Origin: CAWACP01 sp963832965 | GTDB lineage: Bacteria > Acidobacteriota > Terriglobia > Bryobacterales > Bryobacteraceae | Length of the DNA: 64,000 nt | NCBI GenBank assembly: GCA_963832965.1 | Contig: CAWHVW010000005.1 | Coordinates: 186,001 to 250,000 of the forward strand | Reading direction: 5' to 3' | In this document: in pieces, positions 18,267-26,219 of the stretch | Layout of the letters: every line of letters begins with the position of its first letter | How positions within the stretch are numbered: the first letter of the stretch is position 1 | Notes under the pieces: model-generated | The model's database searches: none | What the model was told of the DNA's origin: nothing | What the model saw: the letters and a program-made list of their open reading frames with translations, nothing else | Position numbers and translations under genes: made by a program

Positions 18267-18683
18267 TTGACCATCGAATCGCCGGATCTTTCGCAGAGGC
18301 CGTTTGGGCTGTTCACGGAGCGAGTAATGATAGCGCCGCCCCATGTGCGCTTTCGCGCGTGGACCGAGCAGTTTGATCGCTGGTTTGCCGCGCCGGGCAC
18401 GGTGCTGATGCGAGGCGAAGTCAATGCCCAGTTCTATTTCGAGACGCACTTTGAGGGGAAAGGCACCCGCACCAGGGACGGTTTCTGCGGGTGGTGCACG
18501 ACCGGCTCGTCGAATTGACGTGAGTTACGGCTGCAACCGGGGGGCCGGGACCGTGGTGCGCCGCACGGGAGCGGTTCGAAATTGCGCCTCGAACACGCCG
18601 GCTTTCCCGACGAAGAGTCGAGGAAGCGGCATGACCATGCCTGGCCGCGCGTTCTTGCGCGCCTGGTAACCAGATGGCAGCGC
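18267..18683 (+). pseudogene. Decayed SRPBCC/AHSA1-type gene
   Basis: Pieces of one protein can be read by changing frame: MIAPPHVRFRAWTEQFDRW and FAAPGTVLMRGEVNAQFYFE in the first frame, HPHQGRFLRVVHDRLVELT in the second, AATGG then TVVRRTGA in further frames, and LEHAGFPDEESRKRHDHAW in the last. Together they match the Hsp90-activator-like (AHSA1) lipid-binding fold. Breaks lie at AAA 18459-18461, GGGGGG 18539-18544 and AAA 18579-18581, with an in-frame TGA at 18521 where Trp is expected. The last frame runs on into folD. The 5' limit (TTG 18267) is uncertain. Even allowing for sequencing indels, the stop and apparent shortening suggest a real pseudogene. Confidence 0.7.
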
Positions 18684-19631
18684 ATGGCGCTGCCCCACAT
18701 TGATATCCTCACGAATGTGAGCGCCCACGTTCTGGATGGCAAACGTATCCGCGATGAGATCCTCGCCGAGTTGAAGCCGCGCATCGCCGCGCTGGCAGCC
18801 TCCGGACGGAGCCCTGGCCTGGCGGTGGTGCTGGTGGGGCACAATCCGGCTTCCGAAATATACGTGCGCCACAAGGTGAAGGCCTGCGAGGAGCTGGGCA
18901 TCTACAGCGAGAAGCTCACGCCGCCGGAAGACATCGCCACCGCGGATCTGCTGGGCATCCTCGAAGGCCTCAATCAGCGGCCGGAAATCAACGGCATTCT
19001 GGTGCAGACGCCATTGCCGCGCTCCATCGACAGCCGCCGGGTCTTGAACAGTGTTCGGCCGGATAAGGACGTGGACGGTTTTCACCCCTGCAACGTCGGC
19101 AATCTGGTTGCCGGGGTTCCCGGGCCGCGTGCCTGCACGCCGGCGGGCATCATGGAGTTGCTCCGCCGCTACCAGATTCCGGTTACCGGACGGCACACGG
19201 TAGTGGTGGGCCGCAGCGACACCGTGGGAAAACCGCTGGCGATAATGCTGCTTCACCAGAACGCCACGGTGACTATTTGTCATTCGCGAACCCCCGATCT
19301 GGCGGCCGAATGCCGCCGCGCCGACATCCTGATAGCTGCTGTCGGCAGGCCCGCGCTCATTCGCGGCAATTTCATCCGTCCCGGCGCGACAGTCATTGAT
19401 GTGGGCATGAATCGCCTGGTGACGCCGGCCGAGGTGGAGGCGGTCTTCGGCGCCGGGTCTCCGAAGCTCGCCGCCCTTCACGCGAAGGGCAGCGTATTGG
19501 TGGGCGACGTCCACCCGATTGAGATGGCCGAGCAAGCTGGGGCTTATACGCCAGTCCCCGGAGGCGTGGGCCCGCTCACTATTGCCATGCTCATGGCCAA
19601 TACGGTTGAGGCCGCTGAGAGGGCATGCTGA
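18684..19631 (+). CDS. folD: Methylene-THF dehydrogenase/cyclohydrolase
   Basis: Interconverts 5,10-methylene- and 10-formyl-tetrahydrofolate using NADP. Recognised by VLVGHNPASEIYVRHKVKAC (catalytic Lys in the YVRxK segment), GILVQTPLPRSID, VVVGRSDTVGKPLAIMLL and the C-terminal YTPVPGGVGPLTIAML. The frame is open upstream into the decayed SRPBCC gene, so the start is unsure. ATG 18684 gives 315 residues; GTG 18717 (MSAHVLDGKRIRDEI) gives 304 and fits homologues slightly better. The end overlaps coaE by seven bases. Confidence 0.95.
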   Translation: MALPHIDILTNVSAHVLDGKRIRDEILAELKPRIAALAASGRSPGLAVVLVGHNPASEIYVRHKVKACEELGIYSEKLTPPEDIATADLLGILEGLNQRPEINGILVQTPLPRSIDSRRVLNSVRPDKDVDGFHPCNVGNLVAGVPGPRACTPAGIMELLRRYQIPVTGRHTVVVGRSDTVGKPLAIMLLHQNATVTICHSRTPDLAAECRRADILIAAVGRPALIRGNFIRPGATVIDVGMNRLVTPAEVEAVFGAGSPKLAALHAKGSVLVGDVHPIEMAEQAGAYTPVPGGVGPLTIAMLMANTVEAAERAC

Positions 19632-20227
19632 CGGTTGGCCTCACCGGCGGCCTCGCCACCGGAAAATCCTTCGTGAGCGAAGCGCTCACCAGGCTTGGTT
19701 GTCATGTTCTTCACGCCGACGCCGTGGGGCACGAGGTTCTGGAACGTGGCGGCGAAGCGTACGGACCGGTGATCGCCGAGTTTGGACGGGAGATCCTCAA
19801 CGAAGACGGCGCGATCGACCGCAGGCGTCTGGCGGCCATCGTCTTCTCGGCTCCCGAACGCCTGGCGAAGCTCAACTCCCTGGTGCATCCGGCCGTGTTC
19901 CGCCGCGAGGAGGAGTTCATTGGCGAGGTTGGAGCCGCGGACCCGCGCGCTATCGTGGTAGTTGAGGCCGCCATCCTGGTAGAGACTGGAAGTTACAAGA
20001 AGTTCGATCGCCTGGTGGTGACGGTTTGCGATCGCGAGACGCAGATTCAGCGCGCCATGAAGCGCGATGGTCTGATGCTTCCCGAGGTGGAAGCGCGGCT
20101 CAGCAGGCAGCTACCGGCGGAAGAGCTCAGAAAGGTCGCCAATTACTTGATTGACACCTCGGGAACAAAGGAAAACACACTGGCGCAGGTGCGGGAAGTG
20201 CATCGCGCCCTGCGGAGTTTGCGATGA
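19625..20227 (+). CDS. coaE: Dephospho-CoA kinase
   Basis: Last step of coenzyme A synthesis, phosphorylating the 3'-hydroxyl of dephospho-CoA. The P-loop is GLTGGLATGKS (residues 5-15), followed by VLHADAVGHEVLERG, the conserved HP in LVHPAVFRREE, and VVEAAILVETG. Length of 200 residues is normal. It overlaps folD at its start and htrA at its end (ATGA), so the three genes form one translationally coupled set. Confidence 0.96.
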   Translation: MLTVGLTGGLATGKSFVSEALTRLGCHVLHADAVGHEVLERGGEAYGPVIAEFGREILNEDGAIDRRRLAAIVFSAPERLAKLNSLVHPAVFRREEEFIGEVGAADPRAIVVVEAAILVETGSYKKFDRLVVTVCDRETQIQRAMKRDGLMLPEVEARLSRQLPAEELRKVANYLIDTSGTKENTLAQVREVHRALRSLR

Positions 20228-21375
20228 GATTGCGAGTTCTGATCGTCAGCCTGCTTCTGGTGTTCGGGTTTGTGGTGTTGACGTCGCGAACGCAACTGGG
20301 ACAGAGGTTCCTTCCGGTTTCCGGACACGGATCGCTTTGGTCCGCGCCGGAGACGGCGCACACGGCCGGGCTGGGCGCCGATGAAATCAACAACATCGAT
20401 ATCTACAAGTCCGCTCACCGGTCGGTGGTGAATATCAGCACCATTGTGTACCGCCGCTACTGGTTCGACGTGTACCAGGCGAAAGGCATCGGGTCGGGAT
20501 TTATCATCGACGACGCGGGGCGAATTCTTACCAACGCGCACGTGATCGGCGACGCGAACAGCATTGAAGTGACGCTGTTCGACCAGAAGAAGTACAAGGC
20601 GAGGCTGCTTGATCGCGACCCGGTGGCGGATCTGGCGCTCATTCAGATCGACCCGCGCGGCAAGCTGCCGTATCTTCACCTCGCCGATTCCGATGGCATT
20701 CAGGTTGGGCAAAAGGTGCTGGCCATCGGCAACCCGTTCGGCCTTGGCGGCACGCTGACCACGGGCATTGTGAGCTCGGTGGGCCGCAACATTGGCGGCG
20801 AGGACGGCAAGGAACTCGAAGGAATGATCCAGACCGACGCGGCGATCAACCCCGGCAACAGCGGCGGACCGCTATTGGATTCGCTGGGCAATGTGATGGG
20901 CATCAACACGGCCATCTACAGCCCCGGCGGCGAAGGCGGCGGCAACATCGGCATCGGCTTCGCGATGCCCATCAATCGCGCCAAGACCATGCTCAACGAT
21001 TATCAGGCGGGACGCCGGTATGCGCCGCCGCGTCTGGGTATCGTGTCCATGTTCCTTGCCGGTGATTATGCCGCGGCACTGGACCTGCCCACGGACGGCG
21101 GGCTGTTGATTCAGAGCGTGGTGCCGGGCAGCGCGGCGGCGCAGGCCGGTCTGCGCGGTGGCAATGAACAGATTCGCATCGGGAACCTCGAGCTCAATGT
21201 TGGGGGCGATTTCATCGTTGAGATTGAGGGCCGGCCGGTAGACCGTCAGGATGCGCTCACTCAGGCGCTCGCCCGCAAGCGCGCCGGCGAGAAGCTGGAG
21301 CTCCGGGTTTTTCGCAAAGGCCGCACGGCCACTGTCACGGTGACCCTTGGCGCCGGGTCGGATGATCGCATCTGA
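20224..21375 (+). CDS. HtrA/DegP-type serine protease with PDZ domain
   Basis: Envelope quality-control protease anchored or exported by an N-terminal hydrophobic segment (VLIVSLLLVFGFVVL). The S1C catalytic triad is visible: His in ILTNAHVIGDAN, Asp in DPVADLALIQID, Ser in INPGNSGGPLLDSLGN. A single PDZ domain occupies roughly residues 270-375, with LLIQSVVPGSAAAQAGLRGG. Length of 383 fits one-PDZ DegS/HtrA-like forms. Start overlaps coaE by four bases. A pair of 80-base palindromic repeats follows the stop. Confidence 0.93.
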   Translation: MRLRVLIVSLLLVFGFVVLTSRTQLGQRFLPVSGHGSLWSAPETAHTAGLGADEINNIDIYKSAHRSVVNISTIVYRRYWFDVYQAKGIGSGFIIDDAGRILTNAHVIGDANSIEVTLFDQKKYKARLLDRDPVADLALIQIDPRGKLPYLHLADSDGIQVGQKVLAIGNPFGLGGTLTTGIVSSVGRNIGGEDGKELEGMIQTDAAINPGNSGGPLLDSLGNVMGINTAIYSPGGEGGGNIGIGFAMPINRAKTMLNDYQAGRRYAPPRLGIVSMFLAGDYAAALDLPTDGGLLIQSVVPGSAAAQAGLRGGNEQIRIGNLELNVGGDFIVEIEGRPVDRQDALTQALARKRAGEKLELRVFRKGRTATVTVTLGAGSDDRI

Positions 21376-21380
21376 TGCAG

Positions 21381-21540
21381 GGCGGCAGGGCGTGGCCCTG
21401 CCCCACGTGGGCTGGCCCCTGATCCCCGCGTCTGTGTTCCGTTAATGGCGGGCGTGCTCGGGCGGCAGGGCGTGGCCCTGCCCCACGTGGGTTGGCCCCT
21501 GTTGCCCCTGCGTTTGTGTTCCGTTGATGGCGGGCGCGCC
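21381..21540. repeat. Two tandem 80-base intergenic repeats with palindromic core
   Basis: Two direct copies begin at 21381 and 21461. Each opens with ggcggcagggcgtggccctg and continues ccccacgtggg; the remainder of each unit (a segment ending ...ttccgtt[ag]atggcgggcg) is similar with a few changes. The core GGCAGGGC-GTG-GCCCTGCC can form an eight-pair hairpin (21384-21402 and 21464-21482). The pair sits between convergent htrA and prmA-like genes and may terminate both transcripts. Confidence 0.85.
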
Positions 21541-21546
21541 GGTGCG

Positions 21547-22299
21547 TCAGCAAATCACACAAGCCCAACCGTCCCGGAGAAGTAGATCGCGAGGCGGAAA
21601 GTCTTCGGGCAAATCGTCCTCGGTGAATCCGGAGAGGATGAGAAGAGCATCAGGCCGTCCGGCGCGCGCAAACTCCAGCCCCAGCAGTCCGGCCGCTCCG
21701 GAATTGATATTCGCCACAATCACGTCAGCCACCCCGGTGCGCACCGCGGCCACCGAACCGGCGAACATGGGCAGATCGAGCCTCTCGCGCGCGATGCGCA
21801 CCGCATCCAGATCCACGTCGCAGGCGATTACCCGCGCGGCGCCCAGCAGCCGGGCGGCATCCGAAAGGATGCCCGAACCCGAGCCCACATCCAGCACGGT
21901 CATGCCCGGGTGCACCGTGCGCTCCAGCGCCTCCAGACAGAGTTGTGTACAGGGGTGCCATCCGGTGCCGCACACCATGCCCGGATGAACCTCCAGCCGG
22001 ATGCGCCCCTCCGGCGCCGGGTCCGTGTTCCAGGATGGAGCGAGGTAGAAGCGCTCGCCCACCACCAGCGGTGGCCAGGCGTCACGCGTGACCTGTTCCC
22101 AATCGATGTTTTCTTCCTGGCGGAGCTGTGGCTCGAAAGAAGCGAAACGATGTAGCAATTCGCGCGCGTCCGCCCCATCCGCGAAAAAAGCGCGCAGACC
22201 GCCTGGCTCTTCGATAATGCCGGCGGTGCCTGCGTCGTCCAGTTCGGCGATCAGGTTGTCCTCCGCCGCGGACGGGCATGCGAGCAGCAGGGAGAACAC
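21547..22299 (-). CDS. Ribosomal protein L11 methyltransferase-like (PrmA family)
   Basis: SAM-dependent methyltransferase of 250 residues. The C-terminal half has motif I VLDVGSGSGILSDAARLLGA, an acidic post-motif II (IACDVDLDAVRIAR) and VIVANINSG, the PrmA version of the N-[IV]-L catalytic segment. The GxGxHPTT box is altered: HPGMVCGTGWHPCTQLCLEAL has Trp and Cys in place of the two Thr. PrmA trimethylates L11 at several lysines and the alpha-amine; specificity here is inferred. GTG start directly abuts the stop of the acyl-CoA synthetase gene upstream, so both are probably co-transcribed. Confidence 0.8.
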   Translation of the reverse strand: MFSLLLACPSAAEDNLIAELDDAGTAGIIEEPGGLRAFFADGADARELLHRFASFEPQLRQEENIDWEQVTRDAWPPLVVGERFYLAPSWNTDPAPEGRIRLEVHPGMVCGTGWHPCTQLCLEALERTVHPGMTVLDVGSGSGILSDAARLLGAARVIACDVDLDAVRIARERLDLPMFAGSVAAVRTGVADVIVANINSGAAGLLGLEFARAGRPDALLILSGFTEDDLPEDFPPRDLLLRDGWACVIC

Positions 22300-23886
22300 T
22301 CAGCCCTGCACCCTGCGCGTGCGGCCCTGCCAGTACTTTTCGCGCAGGTCCATTTTGCGAATTTTGCCCGTGCCGGTCTTGGGAAGCGGCTCTTCGCGAA
22401 ACTCCACCGTCCGTGGCATTTTGAAGCGGCCCAGCCGCGCACTCAGAAACTCAATCAATTCGTCCTCGGTCAGCGTGGCGCCCGGCTTGCGCAACACGAC
22501 GGCTACAGGAACTTCTCCCCATTTCTCATGAGGCGCCGCGACCACCGCGCATTCGAGCACGTCGGCATGAGCGTAGATGGCCTTCTCGACTTCCTGCGAC
22601 GAGATGTTTTCGCCTCCGCTAATGATGATCTCCTTGCTGCGATCGACAATCTGGATATAGCCGTCCTCGTCCCAGACAGCCAAGTCGCCCGTATGCAGCC
22701 ACGGTCCGGTCATCACCGCGGCGGTCGCCTGCGGCTCCCGGTAGTAGCCGTCCATGACGTGATCGCCCATGGCAACGATCTCTCCCATGGTCTTGCTGTC
22801 GCGAGGTACGTCGTTCATGTGCAGGTCCACTACTCGCACCGCGGCCCCCGGCACCGGCCAGCCGGCCATGGATTGCCGCCGCCACCGTTCCGCGTCGCTG
22901 GGGTATGCCGCGTTTTTTGGAAAGGCGGTGGTGATTACCGGGGATGTTTCGGTAAGCCCGTAGCCGGCCGCGCACTCGCAATGGAAGGCATTCTCCAGGC
23001 GCTCCACCAGCTCGGGGGACGAGGCGGCTCCTCCGGTCATGACGTTTTTTAGGCTGGACAGATCGGCGCCGGCAAGCCCGGGAGCGTTCAGCAGCGCCTG
23101 CGCCATGGTGGGCACCAAACTCATTCCGGTGGCGCGGTGTTCCTGGATGAGGCGGAACACCAGGCCGGGCTCGAAGCGGCGCACCATTATCTGGGTAATG
23201 CCCAGCAGCGTACACGCCTGCACTTTGCCCCAGCCGTTGGCATGGAAGAGCGGGATGGTGTGCAACTCCACCGCGGTGTTCGGGTCGCGATGCAGCATGG
23301 CCACGGACATGGCGTGCAGGTACAGGGTTCGGTGGCTCAGTGCGACACCCTTCGGCGTGCCCGTGCTACCGCTGGTATAGAACAACTCCGCGATGGAATT
23401 TTCGTCTATGGAGAAAACGTCGGCGCGCTCGGGCCGGCCCTGGGCCAGCAACTCTTCGTAGGTGAGATCGGCCACTGGCGTGCTTTCGTTGATGGTGACG
23501 TAGCGGCGGATTGAGGGGCACAACGGCCGGAGCTGCTCGACCGTCGAAGCGAAATCGTTTTCGAAGACAAGCATGCTGGCGCCGGCGTGGTTGAGTATGG
23601 CCACCAGCTCGGGTTGCGAGAGGCGGACGTTGAGCGGCATGAGAATGGCCCGTGACTGAGGGACGCCGAAGTAGCCTTCCAGCAGTTGATGATTATTGAA
23701 GCTGAGAAAGGCCACACGATCACCCGGTGCGATGGCTTCACTGGCCATCGCCGTGGCCAGCTTTTCGCAACGCTCGCCGAATTGCGCGAAGGTAAATTGC
23801 CGGGCGCCGCAGATGACACCGGTCTTATCCGGGAACACGTCCACGGCCCGGTGCAGACAACGGACGGGAGTCAATGGCACAAACAT
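22300..23886 (-). CDS. Acyl-CoA synthetase (AMP-binding family)
   Basis: A 528-residue adenylate-forming enzyme, predicted to activate a fatty or other carboxylic acid to its CoA ester through an acyl-AMP. Motifs: the P-loop-like LFYTSGSTGTPKGVALSH, GYGLTETSP, WLHTGDLAVWDEDGYIQIVDR and the C-terminal lysine in PLPKTGTGKIRK. Substrate chain length cannot be told; overall pattern is like medium/long-chain fatty-acyl-CoA synthases. The ATG at 23886 is preceded by GGAGG; an upstream in-frame start at 23934 lacks one. It lies immediately upstream of the prmA-like gene. Confidence 0.92.
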   Translation of the reverse strand: MFVPLTPVRCLHRAVDVFPDKTGVICGARQFTFAQFGERCEKLATAMASEAIAPGDRVAFLSFNNHQLLEGYFGVPQSRAILMPLNVRLSQPELVAILNHAGASMLVFENDFASTVEQLRPLCPSIRRYVTINESTPVADLTYEELLAQGRPERADVFSIDENSIAELFYTSGSTGTPKGVALSHRTLYLHAMSVAMLHRDPNTAVELHTIPLFHANGWGKVQACTLLGITQIMVRRFEPGLVFRLIQEHRATGMSLVPTMAQALLNAPGLAGADLSSLKNVMTGGAASSPELVERLENAFHCECAAGYGLTETSPVITTAFPKNAAYPSDAERWRRQSMAGWPVPGAAVRVVDLHMNDVPRDSKTMGEIVAMGDHVMDGYYREPQATAAVMTGPWLHTGDLAVWDEDGYIQIVDRSKEIIISGGENISSQEVEKAIYAHADVLECAVVAAPHEKWGEVPVAVVLRKPGATLTEDELIEFLSARLGRFKMPRTVEFREEPLPKTGTGKIRKMDLREKYWQGRTRRVQG

Positions 23887-23955
23887 GGGGCAACCTCCGA
23901 GGCTCCCGCAATTGTACTGCGAAACAGCAGACACGGCGGGGACGTCCTACTCCTG

Positions 23956-24468
23956 ATGACCGGTCGTGTACTTTCCGCAGTCTTGGTCGCCGCCTGGCTT
24001 CCGCTCCAGGCGGCTGAGGCGGGCGACCCCGCGGGGGTTCCAAACTTCCACGCCGTGGACGATCACGTCTATCGCGGCGCCCAGCCAACGGTAGACGGCT
24101 TCGCCGGTCTAAGCAAGCTCGGCGTGAAGACGGTGATCGACCTGCGGCGGGGAAATGAGCATGCGAAATCGGAGCAGGGCATTGTGGAGCACGCCGGCAT
24201 GCGCTACGTGCACGTGCCCTTGAGCGGGCATTACGCACCGTCCAATCAAGAGATCGCGAAGCTGCTGGGGCTGCTGGATGACAGCGAAGGCTGGCCGGTG
24301 TTCGTGCACTGCAAGCGGGGAGCGGATCGCACCGGAACAGTGATCGCGTGCTATCGCATCCGCCACGACCACTGGGCTAACGAAAAGGCGCTGGAGGAGG
24401 CAAAGCTGCACGGAATGAGCTGGACTGAGTTGGCCATGCAGTGGTACATCCTGCGTTTCCGGCCCTAG
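23956..24468 (+). CDS. Secreted dual-specificity/tyrosine phosphatase-like protein
   Basis: A 170-residue protein with a signal peptide (VLSAVLVAAWLPLQAAEAG) followed by a cysteine-dependent phosphatase domain. NFHAVDDHVYRGAQPTVDGF and VKTVIDLRRGNEHAKSE are typical of the DSP/PTP fold, and the P-loop CX5R is intact in VHCKRGADRTGTVIACYR (Cys nucleophile, Arg binding phosphate). A general acid Asp may come from the preceding loop. Exported bacterial phosphatases of this kind are common in Acidobacteria; substrates could be phosphoproteins, inositol phosphates or polysaccharide phosphates. The stop TAG touches a small inverted-repeat element. Confidence 0.85.
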   Translation: MTGRVLSAVLVAAWLPLQAAEAGDPAGVPNFHAVDDHVYRGAQPTVDGFAGLSKLGVKTVIDLRRGNEHAKSEQGIVEHAGMRYVHVPLSGHYAPSNQEIAKLLGLLDDSEGWPVFVHCKRGADRTGTVIACYRIRHDHWANEKALEEAKLHGMSWTELAMQWYILRFRP

Positions 24469-24597
24469 CAGGATGCTGAAAAGGCTATCCGGTCCCCGCT
24501 CCGTCACCGTCGCGGTTCGGTAACCACCTGCAAACACGTAGCTACGTTTCCGAGCCGCGCGTGTAAACAAGCGGTTTTCGGGCTTTTCAGCAGCCTG
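24469..24597. mobile_element. 129-base MITE-like element with terminal inverted repeats
   Basis: The ends are imperfect inverted repeats: CAGGATGCTGAAAAGGC at 24469-24485 and, on the other strand, CAGGCTGCTGAAAAGCC at 24597-24581 (15 of 17 match). TAG flanks the left end and TTAG the right, a possible short target duplication. It contains an internal palindrome CGTAGCTACG and no coding frame. It fills the gap between the convergent stop codons of the phosphatase and the M28 peptidase exactly. Confidence 0.6.
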
Positions 24598-26187
24598 TTA
24601 GCGCGCGAACCGCGCGAAAAAGCTGTTCTGCTTCCACGACGGCCGCGCACTGTCGTTGGCCACATCGACCAGCAGGCGCAGCATGACATCGTTGAATTTC
24701 GCGGCGGCGGCAAGGTCCACTGGCTGGTTCAGATCGTCCGAAGGCGCGTGATAGCGTGTCTGAATCCATGTCTCAAACGTTTTCTCCTCCGGTGAACCGG
24801 GCAGCGAACCGAAGCCGAACATCAGCGCGGGCACGCCGTGTTTCACAAAGCTGTACTGATCGCTGCGGATGAAAAGATTGCGCTCGGGCATTTTGTCGTC
24901 CTGCACGGCGATGCCCTGGGCAGGAGCAACCTCGCGGATCTTGTCACCGAGGGTCGATTCGTTGAGACCGATCACCATGATGTAGTGGAGTGGGTAAAGG
25001 GGCAGGAACATGTCCAGGTTGAGGTCGGCGACCATGGAGCCTGCGGGCACAGTGGGGTTGGCGGCGAAGTACTGTGATCCGAGCAAGCCCTTCTCTTCGC
25101 CGGTTACCGCCACGAACAGGATGGAGCGTCTCAGCGGCGTTTTTCGCTCGCGCAACAGGCGTGCGATCTCCAACTCGGAGGCGACGCCGGAAGCGTTATC
25201 CATGGCGCCGTTGTAAATGGCGTCGCCGTTGATGGGTTTGCCCACGCCCAGATGATCGAGGTGGGCACTCATCACCACGTACTCGCCTTTCAGTTTGGGG
25301 TCGGCGCCTGGCAGGATCGCCGCAATGTTCGGCGATTCCAACTCGCGTTGCTTCATTTCGACATGCACGCGCGCGCGGAATTTAAAATTGAAATGGGGAA
25401 GTTCGCCGCCCTCGCCGGCTATCTTCACCAGTTCGTCCATGGTGTGGCCGGTGCCCGCGAGGAGCTTGTCCGCGCTGCCGGGGTTCATGGACATTGACAG
25501 CTGTAACCCTCGCGCCGGACGCATTGCCGGGTCGGCGAATGTCATGTAGGGGTTGAAACGTGAAAGCGCGATGCGCTGCCAGGGAAGATCCATGGTATGT
25601 GGATTGGGAAGCCGGATCATCCCAACCGCGCCCGCTTCGCGCAACGGCCGCCACCGTTCTTCGAGAGACTGATGATGCGCGGCCAGCGGACCGGGCATAC
25701 CGGCGGGGATGCCGCTGATGACGACCGCGATCTTCCCTTTCAGGTCTACTCCGGCGAGGTCGTTGTGCTTCACTTCCGGAACATCCAGGCCGTACCCGAT
25801 GAACACGGCTGGCGCTTCCAGATCGCGCGCGGTGTCGGGGTTCAAGCTGGCGGTGATGTCATCGCCCATTTTGAGCGGCTCGACGGCGCCATCCTCGCTC
25901 ACGAGCGCGGCGGTTGTTTGTTCGTCCACGATCTGGTCCACGACAAACTTCACGGGCTGGAAGTAACCGTCGACGCCGGCCGGCCGCAGGCCGAATTGTT
26001 TGAACTTGCCGGCGACGTAATCCGCGGCCTTACGATAGCCCTCGCTTCCCGTGTCGCGGCCCTCGAGCTGATCGCTGGCCAGATACTGGATGTGCGCCCA
26101 CCAGAGCTTTCCTTCGACTTCGTAGTTGACCGCCCCAAAGCCAAGCGAAATCGCGCAGGCCGCCGCGGCGAGGCGTGTGGTTCTCAT
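24598..26187 (-). CDS. Secreted M28-family zinc aminopeptidase
   Basis: A 529-residue exported peptidase. A signal peptide (AAAACAISLGFGAV) is followed by an apical PA-like insertion (residues 110-260) and the M28 catalytic domain. Zinc ligands and catalytic residues are visible: His-x-Asp in YVVMSAHLDHLG, Asp in GAMDNASGVASELEIAR, Glu-Glu in VAVTGEEKGLLGSQYF, Asp in DLNLDMF and His in QTRYHAPSDDL. It probably removes N-terminal residues from peptides in the periplasm or medium. Its stop codon abuts the MITE-like element. Diverges from the DUF72 gene, with a 16-base palindrome between them. Confidence 0.9.
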   Translation of the reverse strand: MRTTRLAAAACAISLGFGAVNYEVEGKLWWAHIQYLASDQLEGRDTGSEGYRKAADYVAGKFKQFGLRPAGVDGYFQPVKFVVDQIVDEQTTAALVSEDGAVEPLKMGDDITASLNPDTARDLEAPAVFIGYGLDVPEVKHNDLAGVDLKGKIAVVISGIPAGMPGPLAAHHQSLEERWRPLREAGAVGMIRLPNPHTMDLPWQRIALSRFNPYMTFADPAMRPARGLQLSMSMNPGSADKLLAGTGHTMDELVKIAGEGGELPHFNFKFRARVHVEMKQRELESPNIAAILPGADPKLKGEYVVMSAHLDHLGVGKPINGDAIYNGAMDNASGVASELEIARLLRERKTPLRRSILFVAVTGEEKGLLGSQYFAANPTVPAGSMVADLNLDMFLPLYPLHYIMVIGLNESTLGDKIREVAPAQGIAVQDDKMPERNLFIRSDQYSFVKHGVPALMFGFGSLPGSPEEKTFETWIQTRYHAPSDDLNQPVDLAAAAKFNDVMLRLLVDVANDSARPSWKQNSFFARFAR

Positions 26188-26199
26188 CAGATCAGGATA

Positions 26200-26215
26200 G
26201 TCGATAATAATCGAC
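26200..26215. promoter_or_regulatory. Palindrome between divergent M28 and DUF72 genes
   Basis: A perfect palindrome, GTCGAT-AATA-ATCGAC, lies in the 32-base gap between two divergent start codons. It is AT-rich for its surroundings. It could be a shared operator or part of overlapping promoters; no regulator is identifiable nearby. Confidence 0.35.
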
Positions 26216-26219
26216 AGCC

